From assembly GCA_014490595.1 (NCBI GenBank), contig CP061031.1:1054001-1118000 (forward strand): a stretch of DNA of 64,000 nt. Direction: 5' to 3'. Position 1 is the first letter of the stretch. Each line of letters opens with the position of its first letter. Below the pieces are notes generated by a model. It searched no databases. It was not told the DNA's origin and saw only the letters and a program-made list of their open reading frames with translations. The translations under genes were made by a program, and so were the position numbers. Origin of the DNA: Corynebacterium wankanglinii (GTDB taxonomy: Bacteria > Actinomycetota > Actinomycetes > Mycobacteriales > Mycobacteriaceae). Positions 18,780 to 30,670 of the stretch are shown piece after piece.

Positions 18780-19858
18780 TGGCAGAGAAATCGCAGGTTT
18801 CGCTTGTCGACGACTACGTGGCCGAGTACCAGGGCATCCAGGCCCAGATGGGCGACCCGGAAGTCGCCGGCGACCAGGACCAGTTCCGCAAGCTGTCCAA
18901 GCGCTACGCGGAGCTGCAGCCGATCATCAACGTCTACAACGACCTGACTCAGGCGCAGGACGACCACGAGGCCGCAGCCGAGATGGCGTCTGAGGACAAG
19001 GAGTTCGCCGACGAGGCGCAGCGCCTTGAAGGCGAGATCGTGCGCCTCGAGGAGGAGCTTGCAGATTTGCTCGCTCCCCGCGACGAGCACGACGGCGACG
19101 ACGTGATCATGGAGCTCAAGGCCGGTGCAGGTGGCGAAGAGGCCGCCTTGTTCGCCGGCGACCTTGCCCGCATGTACCAGAAGTACTGCGAAAAGCACTC
19201 GCTGACCTGGGAGGTCCTGGACGTTGCGGAGTCTGATCTCGGCGGCGTGAAGGACATGACTGTGGCGGTGAAGTCCAAGAATCCGTCGCGTGACGGTGCG
19301 TGGTCGAAGCTGAAGTTCGAGGGTGGCGTGCACCGCGTGCAGCGTATCCCCGTCACCGAGTCGCAGGGGCGTATCCAAACGTCTGCGGCCGGTGTCTACG
19401 TCTTCCCGGAGGCGGACGAGATCGAAAGCGTCAACATCGACGAGAAGGACCTGCGCGTCGATGTCTACCGTTCCTCCGGTAAGGGCGGCCAGGGTGTGAA
19501 CACCACCGACTCCGCCGTGCGCATCACGCACCTGCCCACCGGTATTGTGGTGACCTGCCAGAATGAGCGTTCTCAAATTCAGAACCGCGCCCGCGCTATG
19601 CAGGTGCTGCAGGCCCGCCTGGACCAGCTGGAGCGGGAGAAGGCGGAGGCCGAGGAGGCAGAAGGCCGCGCGTCCCAAGTGCGTACCATGGACCGCTCGG
19701 AGCGCATCCGCACGTACAACTGGCCGGAAAACCGCATCTCGGACCACCGCATCAACTACAAGTCCAACAACCTTGATTCGGTGTTGGACGGCAACATGGA
19801 TGACCTGATCTCCGCGCTGCAGACCCATGAGCGCCAGGAACGCCTTGAAGCGGAGTAG
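18779..19858 (+). CDS. prfA: Peptide chain release factor 1
   Basis: Recognises UAA and UAG on the ribosome and triggers peptide release. The 359-residue protein has the universal GGQ motif at 236-238 (SGKGGQGVN) that reaches the peptidyl-transferase centre, and the PVT tripeptide in [10 protein letters not shown], which marks RF1 rather than RF2. Length is normal. It overlaps rho by one base at its start and the prmC gene by 32 bases at its end, so the three genes are translationally coupled. Confidence 0.97.
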   Translation: MAEKSQVSLVDDYVAEYQGIQAQMGDPEVAGDQDQFRKLSKRYAELQPIINVYNDLTQAQDDHEAAAEMASEDKEFADEAQRLEGEIVRLEEELADLLAPRDEHDGDDVIMELKAGAGGEEAALFAGDLARMYQKYCEKHSLTWEVLDVAESDLGGVKDMTVAVKSKNPSRDGAWSKLKFEGGVHRVQRIPVTESQGRIQTSAAGVYVFPEADEIESVNIDEKDLRVDVYRSSGKGGQGVNTTDSAVRITHLPTGIVVTCQNERSQIQNRARAMQVLQARLDQLEREKAEAEEAEGRASQVRTMDRSERIRTYNWPENRISDHRINYKSNNLDSVLDGNMDDLISALQTHERQERLEAE

Positions 19859-20696
19859 CCTCCGCGACATCATCGCCCGCGCCGCGCACACCCTTGCCGG
19901 CGCGGGTGTCGCGTCGCCGGAGGTGGACGCGCGAATCCTTGCGGCCCAGCTTCTCGGCGTTGCGCCGATGGAGCTCATGTTCGCGGACGCACCGGCGAGC
20001 TTCGAGCGGGACTACGACGAACTCGTAAGCCGCCGCGCGACGCGAGAGCCCCTGCAACACATCATCGGCTCCGCACCGTTTTACGGTGTCGACCTCGCCG
20101 TCGGGCCGGGTGTGTTCATCCCGAGGCCCGAAACCGAGGTGCTGGCAGATTGGGCGGTGCGTTTGCTTCACGACGCACCTACGGCCCCCACCGTTGTCGA
20201 TCTCGGATCCGGTTCTGGTGCCCTGGCCATTGCGGTGGCCCGGGCGATACCGGCTGCCTCTGTTTACGCTGTCGAACGATCCGCGGCCGCACGCGCTTTC
20301 CTAGACCGCAACGTGGCCAAGTATGCCCCCCAGGTAACCGTGGTGCCGGGCGACATGACTGACGCAAAACTCCTGCCTGGTCTCGACGGGGCGGTGGACC
20401 TTGTGGTGACAAACCCGCCTTACGTGCCGGAGACGCCAACGCTGCAGGCGGAGGTGTACGCAGATCCGCGCGAAGCAGTCTTTTCGGGCGCGGATGGGAT
20501 GGATGCGATTCGGGACCTTCTGCCCGTGGCGAACCGGTTGCTGCGCAGCGGGGGAGCGATCGGCGTAGAACACGATGACACGACCTCGGCGGCCGTGCAG
20601 GACGCTTTCAAGTCCGCCGGATTTGGCGATGTCCGAGTGAAGGAGGATCTGGCGGGGCGGGCCAGGTTTGTCACGGCGAGTAAGCTAGCCCGGTAA
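19827..20696 (+). CDS. prmC: Release factor glutamine methyltransferase
   Basis: Methylates the glutamine of the GGQ motif in release factors using S-adenosylmethionine. The 289-residue protein has an N-terminal helical domain, the SAM loop [10 protein letters not shown] near residue 127, and the catalytic NPPY at 196-199 that holds the glutamine substrate. Its ATG at 19827 lies inside the 3' end of prfA (32-base overlap), placing the enzyme next to its substrate gene as in many bacteria. Confidence 0.95.
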   Translation: MSARNALKRSSLRDIIARAAHTLAGAGVASPEVDARILAAQLLGVAPMELMFADAPASFERDYDELVSRRATREPLQHIIGSAPFYGVDLAVGPGVFIPRPETEVLADWAVRLLHDAPTAPTVVDLGSGSGALAIAVARAIPAASVYAVERSAAARAFLDRNVAKYAPQVTVVPGDMTDAKLLPGLDGAVDLVVTNPPYVPETPTLQAEVYADPREAVFSGADGMDAIRDLLPVANRLLRSGGAIGVEHDDTTSAAVQDAFKSAGFGDVRVKEDLAGRARFVTASKLAR

Positions 20697-20722
20697 CTGC
20701 CAGCCTGCCGCAAGGAGCGATC

Positions 20723-21379
20723 ATGAGGGAAACGTTCGACTGCCTCGACCCGCAGAGGCGCGAGGACGGCATTCGCGCCGCCGCCGATGCGGTTCGCGCT
20801 GGCCACTGCGTCGTGTTGCCCACGGATACGGTGTACGGCATCGGCTGCGACGCGTTCAACAACGACGCGGTGGCGACACTGCTTGCCACGAAACACCGGG
20901 GTCCGGATATGCCGGTGCCGGTACTTGTCGGATCCTGGGTGACCATTCAGGGTCTGGTGCGGGAATTTACTGAGACAGCAAAGACCCTCGTGGAGGCGTT
21001 CTGGCCGGGCGGCCTGTCCATCGTGGTGCCGGAGGCGCCGAGCTTGCCATGGAACCTCGGAGACACCCGTGGCACCGTCTTGCTGCGCATGCCCAACCAG
21101 CCACTCGCACTCGAGCTCTTGCAGGAGACCGGGCCCATGGCGGTGTCTTCCGCCAACATCTCAGGAAATCCGCCGGCAACTACTGCAACCGAAGCTCGTC
21201 AGCAGTTCGGCGATGCCGTGGGGATCTACCTCGATGGGGGCACTGCGGAGGTGGGGGAGCCGTCAACGATCATCGACTTATCCCGTCCTAATCCTGTGAT
21301 TCTGCGCGAGGGGGCGATTCCCTCCGAGCGCATTGGTGAAGTCCTTGGACTTGACCCGGAGAGTATGCGGAGGAAGTAG
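20723..21379 (+). CDS. tsaC: L-threonylcarbamoyladenylate synthase
   Basis: A Sua5/YrdC/YwlC-family protein of 218 residues that makes threonylcarbamoyl-AMP from threonine, bicarbonate and ATP for the t6A37 modification of ANN-decoding tRNAs. Visible motifs are LPTDTVYGIGCDA near residues 32-44, the KHRGPDMPVPVL segment, and SSANISGNPPATT near 145. It lacks a long Sua5 C-terminal domain, so it is the short TsaC-like form. It follows prmC after 26 bases, in the usual actinobacterial order prmC-sua5-wecA. Confidence 0.92.
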   Translation: MRETFDCLDPQRREDGIRAAADAVRAGHCVVLPTDTVYGIGCDAFNNDAVATLLATKHRGPDMPVPVLVGSWVTIQGLVREFTETAKTLVEAFWPGGLSIVVPEAPSLPWNLGDTRGTVLLRMPNQPLALELLQETGPMAVSSANISGNPPATTATEARQQFGDAVGIYLDGGTAEVGEPSTIIDLSRPNPVILREGAIPSERIGEVLGLDPESMRRK

Positions 21380-21385
21380 TCGCCG

Positions 21386-22545
21386 ATGAACGCCTCCGGT
21401 GTTCCCCTTCGAGAATTGGGCCTCGTGCTCCTCGTCGCTGCGGCGGTGACGTATCTGGCCACCGGCCCGGTGCGATCCCTCCTCGTGCGTACGGGCCGCG
21501 TAGCGGAAATCCGCACCCGGGACGTGCACACCCAGCCGACCCCGTCGCTAGGCGGATTAGCCATGTTCACCGGGTTCCTTGCCGCGTACGCCCTAGCACA
21601 GCAACTGCCGGCGCTGACACGCGGCTTTGCGCCCGTGACACCGGAGATGACGGCAGTGCTCGTTGGTGGCCTAGCTATTGTGCTGGGGGGGTGGTAGACG
21701 ACCTCTATGAGCTGCGGGCCTTGACCAAATTGATCGGGCAGTTTGCGGCCGCCATCCTGATGACCGCGCTGGGCATCGTATTCACGGTGTTCTACGTGCC
21801 ATTCGGCGAGGGCACGACGCTGATTCTGGATCAAGCCCAGGGCATGGTCTTCAGTGCGCTGTTTACGGTGCTGTTGATCAACGCAGTGAACTTCGTCGAT
21901 GGCATCGACGGATTAGCGGCTGGCCTGGGAATGATCGCCGGTTCCGCAATCTTGCTCTACTCGCTAGCGGTGCTGCACGACCAAGGCGGGGCAGTGTCGG
22001 CCTACCCGCCAGCAATCATCTGCGCCATCCTGGTGGGCATCTGTGCGGGCTTTCTCCCCCATAACTTTGAACCGGCGAGGATTTTCATGGGGGACTCCGG
22101 GGCGATGCTGATCGGGCTGCTGCTGGCCGCCGCATCAGTGTCCGCCTCGGGCAAGATCAACATGTCCCTCTACGGTGCTGCAGACCTTGTGGCGCTGGTC
22201 AGCCCGATCATCGTCGTGCTCGCGGCAATCGCCCTGCCAGTGCTCGATTTGGTGTGGGCCGTAGTGCGGCGCACAGCAAAGGGGCAGAGCCCATTCGCCG
22301 CCGATGCCGGCCACATTCATCACCGGCTTCTGCGTCTCGGCCATACGCACCGGCGCACCGTGCTCGTGCTCTATATGTGGGTCTCGGCCGTCGCGTTTGG
22401 CGCTGTGAGTTTCTCCATCGTGCCCGTGAAGGTGGCTATGGCGCTCAGCGCGACCGCGCTCGTGTTGGCGTTCCTGCTCACCCTCGTGCCGCTTGCCAAA
22501 GGCAAGATTGGGCCGTCAGGTGTGACGTCGCCAAGCAAAAGCTAG
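21386..22545 (+). CDS. wecA: Undecaprenyl/decaprenyl-phosphate GlcNAc-1-phosphate transferase, frameshift at a G-run
   Basis: A polytopic enzyme that moves GlcNAc-1-phosphate from UDP-GlcNAc to decaprenyl phosphate, the first step of the arabinogalactan linker in mycolata. Motifs: PTPSLGGLAMF, VDDLYELR (the Asp-Asp Mg site), NFVDGIDGLAAG, and AGHIHHRLL near the cytoplasmic His loop. About 386 residues and ~11 membrane segments. Within IVLGGVVDD the run of seven G at 21685-21691 should be eight for an open frame; as sequenced the protein stops just after it. The gene is expected to be essential, so a homopolymer miscall is the simplest explanation, though a slippage switch is formally possible. 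Confidence 0.88.
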
Positions 22546-22556
22546 TATGAGCCAGC

Positions 22557-22988
22557 GTGAAACCGCTTGAAGTAAACGACACCTCCTCGATGTCTGACCA
22601 CCGCCGACCGCTTGTCCGTGCGCTGAAGGTGGCGGGCTGGGCGCTCGTCGCGCTCACCGTCGTGTCACTGATGGCGTGGGGTGCAGCCCGAGAGATCCCC
22701 GGGATCTGGGCGGTGCTGATGGGCGTCGCGGTGGGCGGCAGCTTTGTCTTGTTAACGGCGGTGTCGGTGCTGGTTACCTCGAACTCCTCACCCAGCGCCA
22801 CAATGGCCGTCGTGCTCGGCGGGTGGCTTCTGAAGATGGGTGTGCTCGTACTGTTTTTACTGTGGATTCGCGGCTTCAACTTTTACGACCACAAGGCGTT
22901 TGGCGTGACCACCATCGCCGCGCTGGTGGTCGCTCTGGCAGCGGAGACCTGGGGCGTAATCACCACCCGCACCACGTACCTGGACTAG
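22557..22988 (+). CDS. atpI: AtpI-like small membrane protein upstream of the ATP synthase operon
   Basis: A 143-residue protein with four predicted membrane segments (roughly residues 25-45, 50-70, 82-102, 113-133). Position directly before atpB, size and topology fit the corynebacterial AtpI/ATP synthase subunit I-like family, thought to help assemble the c-ring. Sequence similarity cannot be tested here, so the call rests mostly on context and topology. The start is uncertain: GTG at 22557 (MKPLEVND) lies 11 bases past the wecA stop; ATG at 22590 is an alternative. Confidence 0.65.
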   Translation: MKPLEVNDTSSMSDHRRPLVRALKVAGWALVALTVVSLMAWGAAREIPGIWAVLMGVAVGGSFVLLTAVSVLVTSNSSPSATMAVVLGGWLLKMGVLVLFLLWIRGFNFYDHKAFGVTTIAALVVALAAETWGVITTRTTYLD

Positions 22989-23322
22989 GTGTCCGCGTTC
23001 TCTGTGACAGACCTAACAACCAGCCGAAAATGCGCCGGAGCTGGGTAGTTGCGGTAGCCAGTGGGCTGGGGTGGCATGTCGGGGGGACAACCACACAGGT
23101 AAAACCTACTTTGCTCGCATGGCCTGTTAGGATAACCGCTGGGTTTGTTCCGAGTCGATATCAACCCTGATAAGCAGGGGAAACCGGCGTGGGAACGACA
23201 TCCCCTGTCCCCGCGGAAGCAGATGTGCGACGGAGTCCGCCGCGGAGGCAGTCTATGTTGAAAACGTCCATCGCACCGCGCGCCGGTCAAACCGGCGTGC
23301 GGCCCGAGAACGGGAGAGAACG
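22989..23322 (+). promoter_or_regulatory. Intergenic leader of the atp operon
   Basis: This 334-base gap holds no gene I can support. TAGGAT at 23128-23133 is a candidate -10 element for the atp operon, without a good -35. A perfect 7-bp hairpin CGCCGGT-CAA-ACCGGCG lies at 23281-23297, 15 bases before the GGGAGAG ribosome site of atpB, so the leader could affect translation. No terminator or RNA gene was recognised. Confidence 0.4.
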
Positions 23323-24138
23323 CTGAGCGTTACAACTTTGGCCATGAAGGGTGAATTCCACGCACCTTCGCTTGGTCCAGAATTTTTCCCGGGGCAGACG
23401 TTCGGCCAGCTCATTGGTGAAGATTTTGCCAATGGATGGTTCGCACTCGACCGCATCATGCTCGTCCGCCTGTTCATGGCGGCGATCCTGGTGCTCCTCT
23501 TTGTTATTGCCTTCCGGAACCCGAAGCTGGTTCCCAAGGGCCTGCAGAATGTCGCCGAGATCGGTGTCGATTTCGTCCGCGTCCAAATCGCGGAGGACAC
23601 GCTGGGGAAGAAGGACGGCAAGCGGTTCCTGCCGCTGCTGTGCACCATCTTCTTCACCACGCTGTTCATGAACGTGGCCACGATCATCCCGGGCCTGAAC
23701 ATCTCGCCTAACGCGCGCATCGGTATGCCGATCGTTATGGCGGTTGCGGCCTATATCGCAATGATCTACGCCGGTGTGAAGCGTTACGGCATCGCATACT
23801 TCAAGCACTCGACGGTGATTCCCGGCCTTCCGCCGCTGCTCCACCTCCTGGTGGTGCCGATCGAGTTCTTCTCGACGTTCATTCTGCGTCCGGTCACCCT
23901 GGCTCTTCGTCTTATGGCGAACTTCCTGGCTGGCCACATCATTCTCGTCCTGCTGTACTCCGCCACGAACTTCTTCTTCTGGCAGCTGAACGCATGGACG
24001 GCAGTGAGTGGCCTGACCCTCATCGCAGCGTTGCTGTTCACCGCGTACGAGTTGATCATCATCTTCCTGCAGGCGTATATCTTCGCCCTGCTGACTGCGG
24101 TGTACATCGAGCTGTCGCTGCACGCGGATGCGCACTAA
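23323..24138 (+). CDS. atpB: ATP synthase subunit a (Fo), possible CTG start
   Basis: The membrane subunit that forms the proton half-channels beside the c-ring. About 267-271 residues with five to six membrane segments; the essential arginine is in the ALRLMANFLAGH helix near residue 200, and EFFSTFILRPVTLALR precedes it. The only good ribosome site, GGGAGAG at 23312-23318, is four bases before an in-frame CTG at 23323 giving (L)SVTTLAMKGEF; TTG at 23338 and ATG at 23344 are the conventional alternatives but lie too far from it. I give the CTG start as the best fit, with moderate certainty about the N-terminus only. Confidence 0.93.
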   Translation: MSVTTLAMKGEFHAPSLGPEFFPGQTFGQLIGEDFANGWFALDRIMLVRLFMAAILVLLFVIAFRNPKLVPKGLQNVAEIGVDFVRVQIAEDTLGKKDGKRFLPLLCTIFFTTLFMNVATIIPGLNISPNARIGMPIVMAVAAYIAMIYAGVKRYGIAYFKHSTVIPGLPPLLHLLVVPIEFFSTFILRPVTLALRLMANFLAGHIILVLLYSATNFFFWQLNAWTAVSGLTLIAALLFTAYELIIIFLQAYIFALLTAVYIELSLHADAH

Positions 24139-24217
24139 CAAAGCGCGACCACACGGCCAACTGAATAACCCCACCATCTGTCACTTGCTCGCCCGCAGCC
24201 CGCGGGGGAGCGCCTAG

Positions 24218-24481
<264 letters not shown>

Positions 24482-24528
24482 AAACGAGAACGACTAACCC
24501 CGTACATTTTTTAGATCAGGAGCATCCA

Positions 24529-25101
24529 ATGACTAACGTCACTGCATTCCTCGTGGCCGCTGAGGGCCACGAGACGCTGCCGGGGGAGAGTGAACCCTCC
24601 ATTCTTCTGCCGGCCGCGTACGACGTGGTTTGGTCTCTTGTCGTTTTCATCATCGTCGGCCTACTTTTTGCGAAGTATGTCATTCCGAAGTTCCAGGAAG
24701 TGCTGGCGGAGCGCGAGGACCGAATCAAGGGCGGCATCGAGCGTGCTGAGGTCGCCCAAAAGGAAGCCAAGGCTGCCCTGGAGAAGAACAACGCCGAGCT
24801 TGCGGAGGCGCGCCACGAGGCCGCTGAGATCCGTGAAGCTGCCCGCGCCCGCGGCAAGGAAATCGAGGCCGAGTCTCGTGCCCGCGCTGAGGAGGAGGCC
24901 CGCCGCATCATCGACTCCGGTGAGAAGCAGCTGCAGGCATCCCGCGAGCAGGTTGTCGCTGAACTGCGCAACGAGATGGGCCAGAACTCCATCTCGCTTG
25001 CGGAGCGTTTGCTGGGCACCGAGCTGTCGGATTCGACCCGCCGCTCGAACACGATCGACGAGTTCCTGAGCGAACTCGACCACGTGTCGACGAGGAAGTA
25101 G
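24529..25101 (+). CDS. atpF: ATP synthase subunit b (Fo)
   Basis: The peripheral stalk subunit, 190 residues. A single membrane helix near residues 28-48 ([20 protein letters not shown]) is followed by a long charged coiled coil rich in Glu, Ala, Lys and Arg, typical of the b-dimer that holds F1 against rotation. It has a hydrophilic N-terminal extension of ~25 residues. AGGAG stands nine bases before the ATG. Its stop is six bases from the atpH start. Confidence 0.95.
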   Translation: MTNVTAFLVAAEGHETLPGESEPSILLPAAYDVVWSLVVFIIVGLLFAKYVIPKFQEVLAEREDRIKGGIERAEVAQKEAKAALEKNNAELAEARHEAAEIREAARARGKEIEAESRARAEEEARRIIDSGEKQLQASREQVVAELRNEMGQNSISLAERLLGTELSDSTRRSNTIDEFLSELDHVSTRK

Positions 25102-25106
25102 GCGAG

Positions 25107-25940
25107 ATGAAGGCAGCTAGTCGCGAAGCACAGTCGCACGTTACGGGCAAGCTCGATGAGCTGATCCGGAACGCCGACAATTCCGTCGCCGTGGCTGCGC
25201 AGATCGGCACCGAGCTGTTCCTCATCGTGGATCAGCTCGACACCGAGCGCGCACTGCGAGTCGCCGTTGCTGACACGTCGCTTGAAGCATCCCAGCGGGA
25301 AGGCATCATCCGCGACGTTTTTGGCAGCAAGGTTGCGGAGCCCACCTTGAACATCCTGACGGCTGCAGCGCAGCAGGAGTGGTCGACCCCACGCGAGTTC
25401 CGCGCTGGTTTGGTCAACCTCGGCCGGCACGCACTGGAGCTGGGAGCCAAGGAACAGGGTCAGCTGGAGCAGGTGGAGGACGAACTCTACGAGCTCTCCG
25501 TACTGCTGGAGGGGGAGAAGGAGCTTACCCAGCTGCTCTCCGACCGCACCGCGACCCCGGCGCAGAAGCGCGGACTGTTGGCTAGCGTGATTTACGGCAA
25601 GGTGACGATGTTCACCGAGGCACTGGCCCTGCAGGTCATCGGACGCCCGAACCACAACCCCGTCGACGACTTGGCCGAGTTGGCTGCTGGCGTGGCGGAG
25701 CTGCGTGGTAAGGCTGTCGCACGCGTGAAGGTCGCTGAGGCTCTCAGCGATACCCAGCGCGATGCATTGGCCCGCAAGCTGGAGCAGATTTACGGTCGCG
25801 AGATGGCCATCCACTCTGAGGTTGACCCCAGCCTCCTCGGCGGAATGGTTGTCCGTGTGGGCGATGAAGTCATCGACGGTTCGACGCGCGGCAAGATTAA
25901 CCGCCTTCGCACCGACATGGCGGCTCAGGCGACCAAATAG
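25107..25940 (+). CDS. atpH: ATP synthase subunit delta (F1)
   Basis: Connects the peripheral stalk to the top of the alpha3beta3 hexamer. The 277-residue protein is longer than the ~180-residue E. coli subunit because of an N-terminal region of ~90 residues, as in other corynebacteria and mycobacteria (where atpF-atpH can be fused). The conserved C-terminal motif [20 protein letters not shown] is intact. Start ATG 25107 follows GAGG-like bases just after atpF. Confidence 0.94.
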   Translation: MKAASREAQSHVTGKLDELIRNADNSVAVAAQIGTELFLIVDQLDTERALRVAVADTSLEASQREGIIRDVFGSKVAEPTLNILTAAAQQEWSTPREFRAGLVNLGRHALELGAKEQGQLEQVEDELYELSVLLEGEKELTQLLSDRTATPAQKRGLLASVIYGKVTMFTEALALQVIGRPNHNPVDDLAELAAGVAELRGKAVARVKVAEALSDTQRDALARKLEQIYGREMAIHSEVDPSLLGGMVVRVGDEVIDGSTRGKINRLRTDMAAQATK

Positions 25941-25981
25941 AAAACAACATGCTGGAAGAAACTACCGAGAGCAGGAAGAAC

Positions 25982-27613
25982 ATGGCGGAGCTGACGATCT
26001 CCTCCGATGAGATCCGTAGCGCGATAGCGAACTACACCTCGAGCTACTCCGCGGAGGCCTCCCGTGAGGAGGTCGGCGTGGTGACTTCGGCTGCAGATGG
26101 TATTGCCCAGGTTTCCGGGCTGCCAGGCTGCATGACGAACGAGCTGCTCGAGTTCCCGAACGGCGTCATCGGCGTCGCACAAAACCTCGAGACCGATTCC
26201 ATCGGTGTCGTGGTGCTGGGTAATTTTGAGACCCTTTCCGAGGGCGATGAAGTCAAGCGGACGGGCGAGGTTCTCTCGATCCCGGTCGGCGAGAACTTCC
26301 TCGGCCGCGTGATCAACCCCCTGGGCCAGCCGATCGACGGCCTGGGGCCCATCGAGTCCAATGAAGAGCGTGCCCTGGAGCTCCAGGCCGCAGGCGTGCT
26401 CGACCGCCAGCCGGTCGAGGAGCCGCTGCAGACCGGTATGAAGGCGATCGACGCCATGACGCCGATCGGCCGCGGCCAGCGCCAGCTCATCATCGGCGAC
26501 CGCAAGACCGGTAAGACCGCAGTCTGCATCGACACCATCCTTAACCAGAAGGAATACTGGGAGACCGGTGACCCGTCGAAGCAGGTCCGCTGCATCTACG
26601 TCGCCGTCGGCCAGAAGGGCTCCACCATCGCCGGTGTACGCCAGACACTGGAGGAGAACGGCGCGCTGGAGTACACCACCATCGTGGCTGCGCCGGCGTC
26701 TGACTCCGCCGGTTTCAAGTGGCTGGCGCCGTTCTCTGGTGCAGCCCTTGGCCAGCACTGGATGTACCAGGGCAAGCACGTCCTGGTCATTTATGATGAC
26801 CTGACCAAGCAGGCCGAGGCATACCGTGCCATCTCCCTGCTGCTTCGCCGCCCGCCGGGCCGTGAGGCTTACCCGGGCGACGTGTTCTACCTGCACTCCC
26901 GCCTGCTCGAGCGCGCAGCGAAGCTCAACGACGAGCTCGGTGCGGGCTCCCTGACCGCTCTGCCGATCATCGAGACGAAGGCGAACGACGTGGGTGCCTT
27001 CATTCCGACCAACGTCATCTCGATTACCGACGGCCAGGTTTTCCTGCAGTCTGACCTCTTCAACCAGGGTGTCCGCCCGGCTATCGACGTAGGTATCTCC
27101 GTGTCCCGCGTCGGTGGCGCCGCGCAGACCAAGGGCATGAAGAAGGTCGCCGGTAACCTCCGTCTCGATCTCGCCGCGTACCGCGACCTGGAGGCGTTCG
27201 CCGCCTTCGCGTCCGACCTCGACGCCGCTTCCAAGAAGCAGCTCGAGCGCGGCCAGCGTCTGGTCGAGCTGCTGAAGCAGTCCGAGCACGCGCCACAGCC
27301 CGTTGAGTTCCAGATCATTTCGATCTGGGCCGCGAACCAGGGCGTCTTCGACGTCGTTCCCGTCGAGGACGTTCGCCGCTACGAGACCGAGCTGCACGAG
27401 TCCATCCGTGCCAATGCACCGCAGGTCTACGACCAGATTGCGGGCGGCAAGCAGCTCGACGACGAGTCGCAGTCCGCGATCCTGCGCGTCAACGAGGATC
27501 TGGCTCGCAACTTCCAGGCTTCGTCGGGCGAGCGCATCGTCCGTGAGGCCGAGGCAGAGCCGCTGGATTCCAAGGCCGTCGACAAGAACCAGCTCAACGT
27601 CAGCCGCTCCTAG
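25982..27613 (+). CDS. atpA: ATP synthase subunit alpha (F1)
   Basis: The non-catalytic nucleotide-binding subunit, 543 residues from the ATG at 25982 ([13 protein letters not shown]), chosen over an in-frame ATG at 25949 because it has a ribosome site (AGGAAG) and a family-like N-terminus. Walker A is [10 protein letters not shown] near residues 170-179; the alpha signature [14 protein letters not shown] is near 364-377. It has a C-terminal extension past ~510 ([20 protein letters not shown]), as in actinobacteria, where this tail dampens ATP hydrolysis in mycobacteria. Confidence 0.97.
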   Translation: MAELTISSDEIRSAIANYTSSYSAEASREEVGVVTSAADGIAQVSGLPGCMTNELLEFPNGVIGVAQNLETDSIGVVVLGNFETLSEGDEVKRTGEVLSIPVGENFLGRVINPLGQPIDGLGPIESNEERALELQAAGVLDRQPVEEPLQTGMKAIDAMTPIGRGQRQLIIGDRKTGKTAVCIDTILNQKEYWETGDPSKQVRCIYVAVGQKGSTIAGVRQTLEENGALEYTTIVAAPASDSAGFKWLAPFSGAALGQHWMYQGKHVLVIYDDLTKQAEAYRAISLLLRRPPGREAYPGDVFYLHSRLLERAAKLNDELGAGSLTALPIIETKANDVGAFIPTNVISITDGQVFLQSDLFNQGVRPAIDVGISVSRVGGAAQTKGMKKVAGNLRLDLAAYRDLEAFAAFASDLDAASKKQLERGQRLVELLKQSEHAPQPVEFQIISIWAANQGVFDVVPVEDVRRYETELHESIRANAPQVYDQIAGGKQLDDESQSAILRVNEDLARNFQASSGERIVREAEAEPLDSKAVDKNQLNVSRS

Positions 27614-27663
27614 ATCGCGATAGCGCTTCTAGGACTACTACTTAAAGGAAGGGAGGAAACACC

Positions 27664-28632
27664 ATGGCAACGCTTCGCGAATTGCGCGACCGCATCCGGT
27701 CCGTCAACTCAACGAAGAAGATCACTAAGGCCCAGGAACTGATCGCTACTGCGCAGATCACCAAGGCCCAGCAGCGCGTCGAGGCGGCCAAGCCGTACGC
27801 CGACGAGCTGAAAGAAGTCATGGAACGCCTCGCGTCCGCGAGCTCCCTGGCCCACCCCATGCTCCACGAGCGTGAGAACGGCCGGGTCGCGGCAATCCTC
27901 GTGGTCACTTCTGACCGCGGTATGGCCGGCGGTTACAACCACAACGTCTTGAAGAAGGCGGCGCAGCTGGAGCGCATGCTCACCGACGCCGGGTACGAGG
28001 TAGTTCGCTACGTCACCGGCAACAAGGGTGTCACGCACTTCAAGTTCCGCGACATGGACGTTGCTGGCGCTTGGACCGGGTTCTCGCAGCAGCCGTCGTG
28101 GGATGATACCCACGGTGTCCGCCACCAGATCATCGAAGGCTACATGGCTGGCTCCGAAGGCACCGTGCCGCTGCACGTTGACGGAGCCGAAGGCGCCACC
28201 GTTCGCGGTTTTGACGTCGTGCACGTGGTCTACACCGAGTTCGTCTCCATGCTCTCGCAGGAGGCCCGCGTCACCCAGCTTCTGCCCATTGAGCCGGTTC
28301 TGGAGGAGTTCAAGTACGAGCAGCAGGACATGCTGACCACCTCCGGCGAGGTGGCCCCGGACATGAACTTCGAGCCCGACGCGGACACGCTGATGGACGA
28401 GTTGCTCCCGGTGTACGTCTCTAGGTTGCTCTACTCGATCTTCCTGGAGTCTGCCGCCGCGGAGTCGGCTTCGCGCCGCACGGCCATGAAGAATGCGACG
28501 GATAACGCTACGGAGCTGGCTAACGACCTGTCCCGTGAAGCTAACCAAGCCCGTCAGGCAAAGATCACCCAGGAAATCACCGAGATTATCGGCGGCGCTG
28601 ATGCGTTGTCCGGTAGTGGAGAAAGTGACTAA
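27664..28632 (+). CDS. atpG: ATP synthase subunit gamma (F1)
   Basis: The central rotor shaft, 322 residues. N-terminal helix RELRDRIRSVNSTKKITKAQ and C-terminal helix EANQARQAKITQEITEIIGG form the coiled coil inside the hexamer; ASRRTAMKNATDNA is the family signature. AAGGAAGGGAGG precedes the ATG. An actinobacterial loop insertion appears around residues 200-245. Complete and in frame. Confidence 0.97.
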   Translation: MATLRELRDRIRSVNSTKKITKAQELIATAQITKAQQRVEAAKPYADELKEVMERLASASSLAHPMLHERENGRVAAILVVTSDRGMAGGYNHNVLKKAAQLERMLTDAGYEVVRYVTGNKGVTHFKFRDMDVAGAWTGFSQQPSWDDTHGVRHQIIEGYMAGSEGTVPLHVDGAEGATVRGFDVVHVVYTEFVSMLSQEARVTQLLPIEPVLEEFKYEQQDMLTTSGEVAPDMNFEPDADTLMDELLPVYVSRLLYSIFLESAAAESASRRTAMKNATDNATELANDLSREANQARQAKITQEITEIIGGADALSGSGESD

Positions 28633-30153
<1,521 letters not shown>

Positions 30154-30164
30154 GAGGGTAGAAC

Positions 30165-30533
30165 ATGGCTGAACTTACCGCTCAACTGGTCGCGGTCGAC
30201 CGCATGCTCTGGAAAGGGCAAGCGAGCATCGTCACCGCCCAGACCACGGAGGGTGAGATCGGCATCCTTCCTGGCCACGAGCCGCTCCTTGGCCAGCTCA
30301 AGGACAACGGTGTGGTGACCATCCGCCCGGTGGACGGCGAGCGCATCGTTGCCGCCGTCCAGGGTGGCTTCCTGTCCGTTGTGGGCGACAAGGTGACCAT
30401 TCTGGCGGACTTTGCCATCTTCGCCGACGAGGTGGACACTGCTGACGCGGAGTCCCACCTCAACGACGAGGACAGCACCGTCAAGGCGCGGTCCGAGGCA
30501 CAGCTTGCCGCGGTTCGCCGCAAGGGCCAGTAA
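30165..30533 (+). CDS. atpC: ATP synthase subunit epsilon (F1)
   Basis: The small rotor subunit, 122 residues, with the N-terminal beta-sandwich ([36 protein letters not shown]) that binds gamma and the c-ring. The C-terminal helical part is short ([20 protein letters not shown]), so the inhibitory two-helix arm of E. coli is reduced. GGAGG precedes the ATG, and it closes the operon before a strong terminator. Confidence 0.95.
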   Translation: MAELTAQLVAVDRMLWKGQASIVTAQTTEGEIGILPGHEPLLGQLKDNGVVTIRPVDGERIVAAVQGGFLSVVGDKVTILADFAIFADEVDTADAESHLNDEDSTVKARSEAQLAAVRRKGQ

Positions 30534-30577
30534 ACGGTCTGGTAGGGAAGGCACAAACGCCGACCGCCACGCATTCA

Positions 30578-30608
30578 CCCCCTCCCGGAAAATCGGGAGG
30601 GGGTTTTT
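30578..30608 (+). terminator. Terminator of the atp operon
   Basis: CCCCCTCCCG and CGGGAGGGGG form a perfect 10-bp stem with a six-base loop, followed by TTTTT at 30604-30608. A canonical intrinsic terminator 45 bases after atpC. Confidence 0.93.
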
Positions 30609-30670
30609 GCTTCCGTGAGATATGATCATCCACGAAGTCTATCCAGCGTGGTCGAGGAGGTTGGGCCGGG

